Source: Mycetocola spongiae
GTDB taxonomy: Bacteria > Actinomycetota > Actinomycetes > Actinomycetales > Microbacteriaceae
DNA length: 64,000 bases
Direction: 5' to 3'
NCBI RefSeq assembly: GCF_020424085.1
Contig: NZ_CP080203.1
Span: 2,046,001-2,110,000, forward strand
Positions 44,424-54,267 of the stretch are shown here, piece by piece (within the stretch, counting starts at the first letter, position 1; every line of letters begins with the position of its first letter). A model generated the notes under the pieces. That model was not told the origin of the DNA. It made no database searches and was given only the letters and a program-made list of their open reading frames with translations. Position numbers and translations under genes: made by a program.

Positions 44424-45395
44424 ATGTCCCACGGTTATCTTGAGCGTGAAATCACGGAGCCCATCGCACTGTGCCTGGCCTCGGGCGGCCTGAACCCGGA
44501 GGCCGTGGGGTTTTCCCGCACGCCCGTGCACGATAGCTCGGCTGTCGGCCGCTCCCGCTTTCCGCGTTCGCGCGGGAGGCGCTGGGAGTATTGGGCGCTG
44601 ATCACACCCACGCATATCGTGGCGCTCACCGCCGCGAGCCTGGATCGCGGCTCCCGCCATCAGCTCTGGACCCTGGACCGCGCGAGCGGAACCCAGCTCG
44701 ACCGCACGGTCTTCTCCCCGCTCGGCGGCCACGTGATCCTCCCGGGTAGCCTCGGCGATGGTCCGGTCCGGGCCTGGAGCCGCGATATCGATATCAGCAT
44801 CGACGAGGTTCCCGGCGGCACCCGCGTGCGCGCCCAGACCGCGCGCGTGCAGCTGGACGCCTTTATTTCCCGCCCCTCGGGCCAGGAGAGTCTCGGGAGC
44901 GTCTGCCCGCGCGGCAACGACGGCTTCGACTATATAGTCTCCGATCTGGCGCGCCCGGTCTCGGGTCGGCTGAGCATCGACGGGGTCTCCCATGTGCTGC
45001 CCGCCACGGAGTCCTGGGCCATGCTGGATCACGGCCGCGGCCGCAGCGGCTCCCACCCCGGGGGCTGTGGCGCGGCGGCGGGCGTCGAGGCCGGCCGCCG
45101 GGTGGGGCTGAGCCTCGGGGAACACAGCGCGTATTTTCTTGATGGTGGCCTGCATCGCCTGGCCGGCGGCGCGGCCTGGAGCGCCTCGGATCGCGCCCCG
45201 TGGCGCGTCTCGGGTGAGGCCCTGGATCTTTCCTTCACCCCGTTTGCCAGCCGCCGCTCGCGCGGCAATCCCGGCACCGTGGGCAGCCTCACGCGCCAGC
45301 ATTTTGGGCACTATACGGGCTGGGTGAGCGGGGAGGACGGCGGCCGCCTGGGGGTTACCGATCTGCTCGGCTGGGCCGAACTCCCCGGCCACTAG
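44424..45395 (+). CDS. DUF2804 domain protein
   Basis: The 323-residue protein fits DUF2804: [30 protein letters not shown] at the N-terminus (split), [18 protein letters not shown], then [11 protein letters not shown] and RRVGLSLG. The segment between GLSLG and FLDGGLHRL is shorter than I expect for the family. The function is unknown. GATACT lies ~13 nt before the ATG at 44424 with no Shine-Dalgarno, so it may be leaderless. Confidence 0.8.
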   Translation: MSHGYLEREITEPIALCLASGGLNPEAVGFSRTPVHDSSAVGRSRFPRSRGRRWEYWALITPTHIVALTAASLDRGSRHQLWTLDRASGTQLDRTVFSPLGGHVILPGSLGDGPVRAWSRDIDISIDEVPGGTRVRAQTARVQLDAFISRPSGQESLGSVCPRGNDGFDYIVSDLARPVSGRLSIDGVSHVLPATESWAMLDHGRGRSGSHPGGCGAAAGVEAGRRVGLSLGEHSAYFLDGGLHRLAGGAAWSASDRAPWRVSGEALDLSFTPFASRRSRGNPGTVGSLTRQHFGHYTGWVSGEDGGRLGVTDLLGWAELPGH

Positions 45396-45465
45396 CCTCC
45401 CGAATTCACACCATATCCACCGCCAGGGCTACGTGGCCGGGCCCGGGGAGCGATACACTCACTGG

Positions 45466-46161
45466 GTGCGTTTGGTTATTGCGAAGTGTTCCGTGGACTA
45501 TACCGGGCGGCTGTCTGCCCATCTGCCCCTGGCGACCCGGCTCTTGATGCTGAAGTCCGATGGCAGCCTCCTGATTCACAGTGACGGCGGGAGCTATAAG
45601 CCGCTGAACTGGATGAGCCCCCCGTGCACGATCCGCACCGAGGAGCCCTCCGCGGAGGAGACCGAGGCCGGCGTGCAGGAGCTGTGGCGCGTGGCCCACA
45701 GCAAAACCGGCGATCAGCTGGTGGTGTCGATCTATCACATCGAGCACGATAGCTCCCATAATCTCGGCGTGGATCCGGGCTTGCAGAAGATGGGCGCCGA
45801 ATCTCATCTCCAGGAGCTCATGGCCGAGCAGATCGAGATGCTGGGCGCCGGACATACCCTCGTGCGGCGCGAATATATGACCGCGATTGGGCCGGTGGAT
45901 ATCCTCGCCCGCGATGCCGATGGTGGTGCCGTGGCCGTGGAGATTAAGCGTCGCGGCGAGATCGACGGCGTGGAGCAGCTCACCCGCTATCTGGAACTGA
46001 TGAATCGCGATCCGGGCCTGCGCCCCGTGCAGGGTGTTTTTGCGGCCCAGGAGATCAAGCCGCAGGCGCGCACCCTCGCCGAGGATCGTGGCATTCGCTG
46101 CGTCATCCTCGACTATGACGAGATGCGTGGGCTCGACGATGGCGGCTCCCGCCTGTTCTAG
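45466..46161 (+). CDS. nucS: Endonuclease NucS/EndoMS
   Basis: NucS cuts both strands at mismatched bases and provides the mismatch repair of actinobacteria, which lack MutS/MutL. The ~231-residue protein begins [16 protein letters not shown] from the GTG at 45466, the conserved family start. The N-terminal dimerisation/DNA-binding domain is followed by the RecB-like nuclease domain with GPVDILARD and [26 protein letters not shown] lies 7 nt before GTG, indicating a leaderless message. The C-terminus lacks an obvious clamp-binding extension. Confidence 0.93.
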   Translation: MRLVIAKCSVDYTGRLSAHLPLATRLLMLKSDGSLLIHSDGGSYKPLNWMSPPCTIRTEEPSAEETEAGVQELWRVAHSKTGDQLVVSIYHIEHDSSHNLGVDPGLQKMGAESHLQELMAEQIEMLGAGHTLVRREYMTAIGPVDILARDADGGAVAVEIKRRGEIDGVEQLTRYLELMNRDPGLRPVQGVFAAQEIKPQARTLAEDRGIRCVILDYDEMRGLDDGGSRLF

Positions 46162-46215
46162 CCCCGTCATACCCGTCTGCCCTTTTCCCGGGGAGTTCCG
46201 TAAGATGGGGTCCAT

Positions 46216-46920
46216 ATGTCCACTCAACTTTCCTCCGCGCAGGCCGATGCCACGAGCGCCGAGAGCACAGCCTGGAGCTGCATCCTCTTTGACCTGGATG
46301 GCACAATCGTCGATTCTGCCCCCGGGATCATCGCCCGACTCGCGCTGACCCTCGAGGAGCTGGGCCTGCCCGCCCAGTCCCCCTCCGAGCTCATGCGCTG
46401 GGTGGGTCCGCCGCTGCTGGATTCCTTCCGCGATTATGCGGGCCTGGATGAGGCAGGGTCCTGGGAGGGTGTGCACGCCTATCGCCGCCTCGTGGCCTCC
46501 GTGGGTGCCTCCGATAATTCCGAGACCTATCCCGGGGTGCCCGAGCTGCTGGGCGCTATTCGCGCGGCGGGTATCCCGCTCTCGCTGGCCACCTCCAAGC
46601 CCGAGTCGCAGGCCCTGGATATCCTGGAGCACTTTGGCATGACCGCCGATTTCACGGTGATCTGTGGCGCGAGCGATGACGAGACCCGCAGTGCCAAGGC
46701 CGATGTGATCGCCGAGGCCCTGCGCCGGCTCGGCGAGCTTGATGTTGACCTGAGCAACCCGATCATGGTGGGCGATCGCCACCACGATATCGACGGTGCC
46801 GCGGCGCATAATATCCCCACCCTGCTGGTGTCCTGGGGCTATGCCAAGCCGGGCGAGGAGGCGGGTGCCCTCGAGGTAATCGCCACCGCCGAGGTCCTCG
46901 GCGAGCGCCTCCTGGGCTAA
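46216..46920 (+). CDS. HAD family phosphatase (phosphoglycolate-phosphatase-like)
   Basis: The 234-residue protein has motif I FDLDGTIVDS, a helical cap of the Gph type, motif II LATSKP, Lys in AKADVIAEAL and motif IV VGDRHHDIDGA. It would dephosphorylate a small metabolite. Phosphoglycolate and 5'-nucleotides are common substrates of this subgroup. TAAGAT lies 9 nt before the ATG; no Shine-Dalgarno is present. Confidence 0.87.
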   Translation: MSTQLSSAQADATSAESTAWSCILFDLDGTIVDSAPGIIARLALTLEELGLPAQSPSELMRWVGPPLLDSFRDYAGLDEAGSWEGVHAYRRLVASVGASDNSETYPGVPELLGAIRAAGIPLSLATSKPESQALDILEHFGMTADFTVICGASDDETRSAKADVIAEALRRLGELDVDLSNPIMVGDRHHDIDGAAAHNIPTLLVSWGYAKPGEEAGALEVIATAEVLGERLLG

Positions 46921-47041
46921 CCGGGCACCGAAAACATACCGTTCGGCAAGATAACAGGTTTCCTGGGCCCCGTTCGGTTACGATTTGCTTTGAGTGTGTT
47001 CGTCACGGGCGGGCACCGAGCGAGACCCGATTGGATCAGCC

Positions 47042-47932
47042 ATGGCTTCGAATGACTTCGAGAACGACCCCAGCAAGATGAGCAAGAAGGACCGCCGCGA
47101 GCACCTTCGCGAGGTGGCCCGCATTCGTCGCGCCGAGGAGTTGAAGCGCAAGAAGCGCAATCGCATCCTCACCCAGATCGGTGTGGTTGTGGGTGCCCTG
47201 GCCGTCGTGGCCCTCGTGGTCACGATGATTGTGAACGCCAATGTCGAGGCCAACCGCCCCGGCCCGCAGAACATGGCGAGCGATGGCATCCTCTTCACCA
47301 ATTCCGCCGACGCCCAGGTTGTTCCCGTGAGCACGCCCGCCACCGCGGCCGGCGAGAAGCCCACCCCCACGAAGCCCGATGCCGATAAGACCAATATCGT
47401 GATCTATCTGGACTACCTGTGCCCCCTCTGTAAGCAGTTTGAGGAGGCCAATATCGCGGGCCTGAAGGATATGGTGGGGGCCGGGGATGCCACCCTCGAA
47501 ATCCACCCGATCTCGCTGCTGGACCGCTTCGCCGCGGGTACCAAGTACTCCACCCGCTCGGCCGCCGCAATGGCCTGCGTGGCGAACTACGCCCCCGATA
47601 GCTTCCTCGATGCCAGCGCCGCGCTCTTTGCCGCTGCGCCGCAGGAGAATACCGCCGGACCCAATGACAGCGTGATCGCCCAGACGTTTAAGGACGCCGG
47701 CATCAACGATGCCCAGGTGGCCACGTGTGTGACCGATGGTGAGTTCCGCAACTGGGTGGATGCCTCCACCAAGCGCGTCCTGGACGGCCCGCTGCCCAAT
47801 ACCGATGTCGAGAAGGTCACCGGCACGCCCACGATCCTCGTGAACGGCGAGCAGTACGGCCCCACCAAGGGCACCGGCTGGGGCGACTCGAACGACTTCT
47901 TCGCCTTTGTGGCCAAGGTCGCCGCTCAGTAG
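47042..47932 (+). CDS. Membrane-anchored DsbA/thioredoxin-fold protein
   Basis: The 296-residue protein has a basic cytosolic head (MSKKDRREHLREVARIRRAEELKRKKRNR, quoted in part by family pattern), one membrane anchor at about residues 45-65 and an extracytoplasmic DsbA-like domain with active site DYLCPLCKQF and the cis-Pro in VTGTPTILVNG. It probably oxidises or isomerises disulfides, perhaps with an MSMEG-type partner. ATG 47042 is chosen because the basic head starts there. A strong terminator follows. Confidence 0.87.
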   Translation: MASNDFENDPSKMSKKDRREHLREVARIRRAEELKRKKRNRILTQIGVVVGALAVVALVVTMIVNANVEANRPGPQNMASDGILFTNSADAQVVPVSTPATAAGEKPTPTKPDADKTNIVIYLDYLCPLCKQFEEANIAGLKDMVGAGDATLEIHPISLLDRFAAGTKYSTRSAAAMACVANYAPDSFLDASAALFAAAPQENTAGPNDSVIAQTFKDAGINDAQVATCVTDGEFRNWVDASTKRVLDGPLPNTDVEKVTGTPTILVNGEQYGPTKGTGWGDSNDFFAFVAKVAAQ

Positions 47933-47947
47933 TTTTCCGCCAAAATA

Positions 47948-47986
47948 GCCGGTGTGGATCAGTCCCTGATCCGCACCGGCTTTTTT
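47948..47986 (+). terminator. Strong Rho-independent terminator
   Basis: A 15-bp stem (GCCGGTGTGGATCAG with one G-U pair or mismatch) around loop TCC, followed by six T residues. Confidence 0.92.
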
Positions 47987-47996
47987 CTTGCCCTAT

Positions 47997-48524
47997 ATGC
48001 CGACATATTGTCGGATACGCTGGAGGGGCATCCACCCCCAACCTCTGGAGCACCCCGTTAAGATCACACCCCGCGGCTTCTTCCGCGTCATCGCCATCGC
48101 CGAGGCCGTCACCTGGACCCTCCTGATCACCTCCCTGATCCTCAAATACGGATTCCATGCGAATCCCCTTGTCACCACGATCGCCGGCGGCCTGCACGGC
48201 GTGGTCTTTATCACCTATGCACTGACCTCGGTCCTGGTGGGTGTGAACCAGCGCTGGTCGCTGGGTCTGATCGCCTTCGCCGTGGCCACCGCCGTGGTGC
48301 CCTATGCCACGATCCCCTTTGATATCTGGGCCGATCGCCGCGGCCGCCTGGACGGCCCCTGGCGCACCGAGCCCTCCGCGGACCCGCGCGATGCGGGCTG
48401 GATCGCGCGCCTCCTGCGCTGGATGCTGACCCACCCCAAGACCCTGGTTACGCTTTTTATCGCGGCCGTGGTGATCATCACCACCACACTGCTGCTGATC
48501 GGCCCGCCCGGCGGAAGCCACTAG
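47997..48524 (+). CDS. DUF3817 family membrane protein
   Basis: The protein has three to four membrane segments: FFRVIAIAEAVTWTLLITSL, a middle GGLHGVVFITYALTSVLVGV, and a C-terminal TLFIAAVVIITTTLLL. VIAIAEAVTWT is the DUF3817 signature. The start is unclear. ATG 47997 lies only 11 bp past the T run of the terminator and inside a palindrome. Family sequences usually begin close to KITPRGFFRV, where the codon is GTT (48057) with GGAG 6 nt upstream. Either the long form is real or a non-canonical start is used. Confidence 0.75.
   Translation: MPTYCRIRWRGIHPQPLEHPVKITPRGFFRVIAIAEAVTWTLLITSLILKYGFHANPLVTTIAGGLHGVVFITYALTSVLVGVNQRWSLGLIAFAVATAVVPYATIPFDIWADRRGRLDGPWRTEPSADPRDAGWIARLLRWMLTHPKTLVTLFIAAVVIITTTLLLIGPPGGSH
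48000..48014. promoter_or_regulatory. Palindrome before the DUF3817 gene
   Basis: CCGACATATTGTCGG has six-base perfect arms; TACGCT follows a few bases later as a possible -10, so the site could be an operator. Confidence 0.4.
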
Positions 48525-48593
48525 CTGAGCATTACCCGTATGGCGGTCGTATTTTTTCTGGTGTGGCCACCCGCGGGGGCGTAGTCTGGGCTC

Positions 48594-49079
48594 ATGGTTA
48601 ACCCGGCAATTGAACTCACCCGCATCGACGGCACCACCCAGCCCCTCGGCGATTATGCGGGGAAGGTGCTGCTGGTGGTCAATCTTGCGTCCAAATGCGG
48701 CTTCACCCCGCAGTATGAGCAGCTTGAGGCCCTCCAGGAAAAATACGCCGACCGCGGGTTCACCGTGCTGGGTTTCCCCTCCAATCAGTTCCTGCAGGAG
48801 GGCGGCTCGGATGAGCAGATCGCCGAGTACTGCTCGGTCACCTGGAACGTCACGTTCCCCGTGTTCTCCAAAACCAAGGTCAACGGCCGCAATCGGCACC
48901 CGCTTTATAAGGAGCTCGTGACCGCCCCGGATTCCGCGGGCCTGCGCGGCCCCGTGCTGTGGAACTTCGAGAAGTTCCTCGTGCTCCCCTCGGGCGAAAT
49001 GCACCGCTTCCGCAGCACCACCCTCCCCGATGATCCGGCGATCATCGCGCTCATCGAGGGCGCACTGCCCACCGCCTAG
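48594..49079 (+). CDS. Glutathione peroxidase family (thioredoxin-dependent peroxidase)
   Basis: The 161-residue protein has the peroxidatic Cys in NLASKCGFTPQY, LGFPSNQF with Gln of the catalytic tetrad, and WNFEKFLV with the Trp/Asn. Actinobacterial members normally use thioredoxin or mycoredoxin rather than glutathione. TAGTCT ends 6-7 nt before the ATG, so the transcript is probably leaderless. A strong terminator follows. Confidence 0.9.
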   Translation: MVNPAIELTRIDGTTQPLGDYAGKVLLVVNLASKCGFTPQYEQLEALQEKYADRGFTVLGFPSNQFLQEGGSDEQIAEYCSVTWNVTFPVFSKTKVNGRNRHPLYKELVTAPDSAGLRGPVLWNFEKFLVLPSGEMHRFRSTTLPDDPAIIALIEGALPTA

Positions 49080-49095
49080 CCCGGCCCCCTTCCAC

Positions 49096-49127
49096 GCCCG
49101 CCCCCGCCCGCCGGGGGCGGGCTTTTT
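49096..49127 (+). terminator. Rho-independent terminator of the glutathione-peroxidase gene
   Basis: GCCCGCCCCCG and CGGGGGCGGGC form a perfect stem, followed by TTTTT. Confidence 0.92.
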
Positions 49128-49251
49128 GGACTCCGGTACCTCCCGGAGGCGTCAAATCCCGGCGAACCCACCGCGTTTGCCGGGGCATTGGTTAGGATCG
49201 TGGCATCGGACCGAAGCCGCGCCGATGCGGCCGAGCGAGGGGTAACCGCAC

Positions 49252-49698
49252 GTGAATAACCAAGATCAACCCGAGGATTCCGCGCTCCTGGCCGCATTTG
49301 AGAGCGGTGCCCGCACGCTCGGGTCCGCGCCCAGCCCGGCCCCGCCCGCCCCGGCACCCGTCCCGGAGCCGCTCGCCCCGCTCCCGCCCGAGGCGGAGTC
49401 CTTTCCCGCGGAACTCCCGCGCGGCAATCCGTGGATTATCCTGCTCTGGGTGCTTTCGACCACCCTGATCCTGGGCAGCTTCCTGCTGTTATGGGGCATT
49501 AATGGCGCCAACGACGGCGTATTTAGCCTCGGCGGCTTCGACGGCTATTCCCTGGATTCCGCGCCCACCACCGATTACACCACCCAGGCGCTGATCGGGG
49601 CATTTGCCCCCCGGCTGCTTCCCGTGGGCGTCCTGATCCTCGCCGGGCTCATATTCCGGCTGGCCCTGCGCCGCGATCGCACGGGGGCGCGCGCATGA
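49252..49698 (+). CDS. Small membrane protein, first gene of the MoxR operon
   Basis: The 148-residue protein has a Pro/Ala-rich N-terminal half and two membrane segments (WIILLWVLSTTLILGSFLLLW and LLPVGVLILAGLIFRLAL) separated by an acidic/Gly-rich loop. I do not recognise a family. GAGGGG precedes the GTG start. It overlaps the MoxR gene by 4 bp and so is part of that operon. Confidence 0.75.
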   Translation: MNNQDQPEDSALLAAFESGARTLGSAPSPAPPAPAPVPEPLAPLPPEAESFPAELPRGNPWIILLWVLSTTLILGSFLLLWGINGANDGVFSLGGFDGYSLDSAPTTDYTTQALIGAFAPRLLPVGVLILAGLIFRLALRRDRTGARA

Positions 49699-50675
49699 GC
49701 TCCCCCGCCGCCGAATTCTCTACCCTCGGCGGGCGCATCCTCGATAATATTGGCGCCGTGCTGGATGGCAAGCCCGAGGCGGCCCGGATGGCGCTGATCG
49801 CCCTGCTCGCGGAGGGCCACCTGCTGATCGAGGATGTCCCGGGGGTGGGTAAGACCGTTCTGGCCCGGGCGTTGGCGGCCTCGGTGGAGTGCTCGGTGCG
49901 CCGGATCCAGTTCACCCCGGATCTGCTGCCCTCGGATATCACGGGTGTCTCGGTATTTAACCGGGCGGAGGGCTCATTTGAGTTTCAGCCGGGCGCGATT
50001 TTTGCCCACCTGGTGATCGCCGATGAGATCAACCGCTCCTCCCCCAAGACCCAGTCGGCCCTGCTGGAGGCCATGGAGGAACGCCAGGTCACGATCGACG
50101 GCCAGACGCATCCCCTGCCGCGCCCGTTTACGGTGGTGGCCACGCAGAACCCGCTGGATATGGAGGGCACCCATGCGCTGCCCGAGGCCCAGCGCGATCG
50201 CTTCATGATGCGTATCGCAATGGGCTATCCCGATGCCGAGGCCGAGCGAGAGATGCTCGCGCGGCGCGAGTCGCATAACCCGCTGGATACGCTGCGCCCG
50301 GTGATCTCCCGTGCGGAGCTGAGCGAGCTGATCACCCGGGGCCGGAATATCTATGTCTCCCCCCTCGTGGAGCGCTATGCGGTTGCGCTCGTGCGTGCCA
50401 CCCGCACCCATCCCGATCTGCGGCTCGGGGCGAGCCCGCGGGCCACGCTTCAGCTCGTGCGCGCAGCCAAGGTGCACGCGGGACTCGACGGGCGCGAGTT
50501 TATTTTGCCCGATGATATTGTGGCGCTCCTGGTGCCGGTGCTGGCCCATCGGCTGGTTCCGTTGCCGCGCGTTTTGACCGAACAGGATCCCTCGGGTGCG
50601 CGTGCGATCACCGAGATCCTGCGCTCGATCCTGGCCACGGTTGCCGTGCCGCGCGCGGGCTCCGTGCGCCCATGA
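49695..50675 (+). CDS. MoxR-type AAA+ ATPase
   Basis: The 326-residue AAA_3 ATPase has Walker A DVPGVGKTV, FTPDLLPSDITG, Walker B LVIADEINRSSPKTQSALLEAMEE and the VVATQNPLDMEGTHALPEAQRDRF sensor region (split). MoxR ATPases act as chaperones for partner proteins with VWA or DUF58 domains. It overlaps both neighbours by 4 bp. Confidence 0.93.
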   Translation: MSSPAAEFSTLGGRILDNIGAVLDGKPEAARMALIALLAEGHLLIEDVPGVGKTVLARALAASVECSVRRIQFTPDLLPSDITGVSVFNRAEGSFEFQPGAIFAHLVIADEINRSSPKTQSALLEAMEERQVTIDGQTHPLPRPFTVVATQNPLDMEGTHALPEAQRDRFMMRIAMGYPDAEAEREMLARRESHNPLDTLRPVISRAELSELITRGRNIYVSPLVERYAVALVRATRTHPDLRLGASPRATLQLVRAAKVHAGLDGREFILPDDIVALLVPVLAHRLVPLPRVLTEQDPSGARAITEILRSILATVAVPRAGSVRP

Positions 50676-51874
50676 GCGCGGCGGCCCGGGGCCCGGTGCT
50701 GCGTGCGCGCGGTATCGGGGCCCTCGGTTCCGGCGCGGCCGCCCTCGGCGCGGGGCTGATGCTGCCCAGCCCGCAGCTGGGTGCCGCGGGGGTTTTCCTG
50801 CTCACGGCGGTGCTGGGTTCGCTGCTGATGCTGCTGATTCCCCTCGGTGGCGCGGTGGTGACCCGGTCTCTCGGGACATCCTCGCCGCGGGTGGGCGAGC
50901 GCGTCCGGGTCGGGGTGCGCCTGAGCGGTCGCGCCGCGTTTTTTGCGCGCGCGGCGCGCTGGGAGGACGGTACCGCGCATCCAGCGGGCGTGGCCCGCCT
51001 CGAACAGACCGGGCGCGGGCGCTCCCGCAGCCTCGCGTGTAGCTATGAATTTATGCCGCAGCACCGCGGCGAGCACCGGCTGGGGCCGCTGCGCATGATC
51101 CGCGCCGATCCCTTCGGGTTTGCCGAGCGCTCCGTGCTCCTGGGCGATACGGCGATACTCACCGTCCTGCCCCGGGTGCTGTCCGTCCCGCTCCCCGGGG
51201 TGTCCGCGGCGGGCATCGCCGAGGGGCTGACCGGCGGCGGTACCGCGGCCGGGCACAGCGATCTTTCGGCACGACCCTATGTTCCCGGGGATTCCCCGCG
51301 TCGCGTGCACTGGAGGGCCACGGCACACCGCAATCAACTGATGGTGCGGCAGGAGGAGCCGCCGGTGGCCCCGCTGATCTGGCTGGTGCTGGATACCGCG
51401 CACGCCCACTGGGCGCTCACGCCCGGCCCGCGGCCCGGGGCCCTGCCGCTCTTTGAGCGGGCGGTTTCGGTCGCGGCCGGTGCCGTGGAGCAGGTGGCCG
51501 AGTCCGGCGGGCGCGCGCGGCTCCTGGGTGCGGGCGGCCTCGACTGCGTGTTTGGCGGCGCGGGTGTATCCGCGGGTCCGCAGCGTGCCCGGCGCGCGCT
51601 GGCCACGGTCTCCACCCGGTTGCCCGGCCCGGCGTTCCCGCGCTCACCGGGGGGCGAACCTGCCTCCACGGTGATCGCGGTGGTGGGCGCGCTGGATATG
51701 GCCTCCACGCGGGAGCTGCTGGGCCTGGCCCGCGGGGCCCGCCGCGCCATCGTGCTGGCCCCGGCCGGGCTCGGCGCGGGACCGCGGGACGCGCTCCTCG
51801 CGGCGGGCTGGCGGGTCGTGGATCTGTTGGCGGATGCCGAGGCCGGGGCCGCCCGCCGGGAGGTGCACCCGTGA
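50672..51874 (+). CDS. DUF58 domain membrane protein
   Basis: The 400-residue protein has two N-terminal membrane segments (residues ~10-65), a soluble region, then the DUF58 motif ARPYVPGDSPRRVHWRATA and a von Willebrand A-like region. It is the normal MoxR partner, with the ATGA overlap supporting complex formation. Confidence 0.9.
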   Translation: MSAAARGPVLRARGIGALGSGAAALGAGLMLPSPQLGAAGVFLLTAVLGSLLMLLIPLGGAVVTRSLGTSSPRVGERVRVGVRLSGRAAFFARAARWEDGTAHPAGVARLEQTGRGRSRSLACSYEFMPQHRGEHRLGPLRMIRADPFGFAERSVLLGDTAILTVLPRVLSVPLPGVSAAGIAEGLTGGGTAAGHSDLSARPYVPGDSPRRVHWRATAHRNQLMVRQEEPPVAPLIWLVLDTAHAHWALTPGPRPGALPLFERAVSVAAGAVEQVAESGGRARLLGAGGLDCVFGGAGVSAGPQRARRALATVSTRLPGPAFPRSPGGEPASTVIAVVGALDMASTRELLGLARGARRAIVLAPAGLGAGPRDALLAAGWRVVDLLADAEAGAARREVHP

Positions 51875-54156
51875 GCCGGCCGGTTCTCCCGGTGCGTCCG
51901 TGCGCCACCCGGGAGTGGCGGATCGCGGCGGCCACGCTCGCGGTACTGGCCGCGGGCCTCTGGGGGTTTGGCCCGGTATTTGCCGGGAGGGGCTGGTGGT
52001 GGGTATCCGTGGCGGTGGCCGCCGTAATTCTGCTTATTATCGGGCTGATGCGGCAGGGTTTATCGCCAAGAATGCGGCGGGCCCTCCCGCGGGAGCTGCT
52101 CGCATGGGGTGCCGGGGCGCTCACGGGAGTGCTGCTGCTCACGGCGCTCTGGGCACCCCGCACGGCCCTGTGGGGCGTTATTCCCACCCCGTCCACCCGC
52201 GCCGGAATCTCCGAGGTGATCGGCGCGGGCCTCGCGGAACTGGCCGCGGGCCGCGCGCCGATGCAGGTGTCCTGGAACGTGACCCTCCTCACCGCGCTCA
52301 TCGCCGCGGTCCTGATTCTTATCCTGTCCGCCCTCACCCTGCTCGCCGATGCCGCGCTGCCCGCGGCGCTGCTCGCGGGCGCACTGGTGCTGGTGCCGCT
52401 GGTAGCCATTGCGCCCGGGTTTGATATGCCCACGTGCGTGCTATGCGCCGTGGCCACGCTGTGGCTCCTCGCGGAGTCCACGGCCCGAAGGGCCGAGCGC
52501 CGCGATCGGGTGATCCTCCGCGCGCGCGGGAACCGCCCGGTTGCCCTGGGCCTCGGAGCCGTTGCCCTGATCACAACCCTCGTAATCACACCCGCTCTCC
52601 CGGTCCCCACCGCTCCCCCCGGTTCCTCGGGTTCCGGCATTCGCGGGCAGTGGGCGGGCGGGGTAGATCCGCTCGTGGAGCTCGGGCGCGAACTCACCCG
52701 GCCCACCCCCACGGTGGCCCTCACCTATCGCACGGACGCGGCGCGGGCCCCGTATCTGAAGCTACTTAATATCGAGGATCTGGGCGGCGATATCTGGGGC
52801 CCCACCCCGTTTAGCGGGGAACCCCTGAATCTCCTGGACGGTTTTGGTCCCGTCCCCGGTCTTGCCGCGGATACTCCCGCTGCGCCATTTGCGATGGATA
52901 TCACGATTGTCTCGCTCTCCGCCGATCGGCTTCCCCTGCCCTATCCCGCCCGCGCGGTGAGCGGGCTTCCCGGAGATTGGCGCTGGGAGGCCGCCGGCCT
53001 CACCGCCTATGCCTCCGCCACCACCACCCTGGGGCAGTCCTATCATGTGGAGGCGCTTAGTCTCTCGCCCACGGCCGAGCAGCTGCGCGAGGCCACAACA
53101 CCGGTTGATGCCGAGTGGGCCGCACCCTATCTCGCCGTCCCGGAGGCCCTGCCCCCGATAGTCCTCGAGACGGCACACCGCGTCGCGGCCGGGGAGGCGG
53201 GGAATTATGATCGCGCCCTCGCGCTGCAACGCTTCTTCCGCTCGGAGTTTAGTTATTCCGAAGAGGCCCCGGTGGGGGACGGCCCAAACGGCGGCGCCGC
53301 CTCCGCCCTCGAGGGTTTCCTGGAGCTTCGCCGCGGCTATTGTGTGCATTTTGCCTCCGCCATGACCATCATGGCGCGGCAGCTGGGGATCCCGGCCCGC
53401 CTCGCGCTGGGCTATCTGCCGGGTATTGCCGAGTCCGATCCCGATACGGGGCAGCGACGCTATGCGGTCTCCAGTTCGCAACTGCATGCGTGGCCCGAGC
53501 TCTATTTTGAATCCGTGGGGTGGGTCCCGTTTGAGCCCACGGCCTCGCGCGGTACCCCCACCAATTTTGCCTCGGCCTCCACCGCGCTCCCGGCACCCCC
53601 GACGGTGCCCGCTCCCGTGCCGACGCCCGGCACGCAGGTTCCCACGCCCGGAACCGACGCCGGTACCGCGCCCACCGGTCAGGCTGCGGCCGGCGCCGGC
53701 TTAGACCTCACCCGGATTATCGGCGGTGGTCTGATCGCGCTGGTGGCCGCCCTGATCCTGCTTGCCCCGCGGCTACTGAGGCTTCGACGCACGGTGCGGC
53801 GTGGCCGCCACTCCCTCGCCTCGGGCACGCCCGCCGCGGGCGCCTGGGAGGAGCTGCTGGACCGGGCCACGGATCTGGGACTGGCGCCGGACGCTACCCG
53901 GACCCCGCGCGCCTTCGCGCGAGACCTGGCGGCCACGCTGCCGCCCGCCCCCGCCGCGCTCTGGTCGCTGCTTGAGGCCGTGGAGCGGGAGTCCTATGCC
54001 CCTCACCCCGACCCCGCGGAGCCAACGCGGCCGCCCATATTGCTGCTGCGCGAGGTCACGCGCTATCTGCACCGGGCCTCTCCCCGCCGCACCCGCATTT
54101 ATGCCTTCCTGCTTCCGCGCTCGGTACTCGGCACCCGCCATAAACCCTCGGGATAA
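51871..54156 (+). CDS. Transglutaminase-like (TgpA/DUF3488) membrane protein
   Basis: The 761-residue protein has six or so N-terminal membrane segments (residues ~12-235, DUF3488), an extracytoplasmic transglutaminase core with catalytic Cys near residue 491 in RRGYCVHFASA, His near 539 in QLHAWPEL and an acidic residue in VGWVPFEPT. A further membrane segment (~residues 615-635) precedes a DUF4129-like C-terminal region. The MoxR-DUF58-TgpA set is widespread in actinobacteria and is thought to act on cell-envelope or secreted proteins. The GTG start overlaps the DUF58 stop. Confidence 0.9.
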   Translation: MSRPVLPVRPCATREWRIAAATLAVLAAGLWGFGPVFAGRGWWWVSVAVAAVILLIIGLMRQGLSPRMRRALPRELLAWGAGALTGVLLLTALWAPRTALWGVIPTPSTRAGISEVIGAGLAELAAGRAPMQVSWNVTLLTALIAAVLILILSALTLLADAALPAALLAGALVLVPLVAIAPGFDMPTCVLCAVATLWLLAESTARRAERRDRVILRARGNRPVALGLGAVALITTLVITPALPVPTAPPGSSGSGIRGQWAGGVDPLVELGRELTRPTPTVALTYRTDAARAPYLKLLNIEDLGGDIWGPTPFSGEPLNLLDGFGPVPGLAADTPAAPFAMDITIVSLSADRLPLPYPARAVSGLPGDWRWEAAGLTAYASATTTLGQSYHVEALSLSPTAEQLREATTPVDAEWAAPYLAVPEALPPIVLETAHRVAAGEAGNYDRALALQRFFRSEFSYSEEAPVGDGPNGGAASALEGFLELRRGYCVHFASAMTIMARQLGIPARLALGYLPGIAESDPDTGQRRYAVSSSQLHAWPELYFESVGWVPFEPTASRGTPTNFASASTALPAPPTVPAPVPTPGTQVPTPGTDAGTAPTGQAAAGAGLDLTRIIGGGLIALVAALILLAPRLLRLRRTVRRGRHSLASGTPAAGAWEELLDRATDLGLAPDATRTPRAFARDLAATLPPAPAALWSLLEAVERESYAPHPDPAEPTRPPILLLREVTRYLHRASPRRTRIYAFLLPRSVLGTRHKPSG

Positions 54157-54267
54157 CCACGGCACCAAACGGCAAGATCGAAGGCCTCTGTACCCCGTGA
54201 CGACCGCGCATGCCTGCCACTCGCCGACGCTGGTCTAACATCCTGGTGCCTGTGGGCTGGTGTTGGC

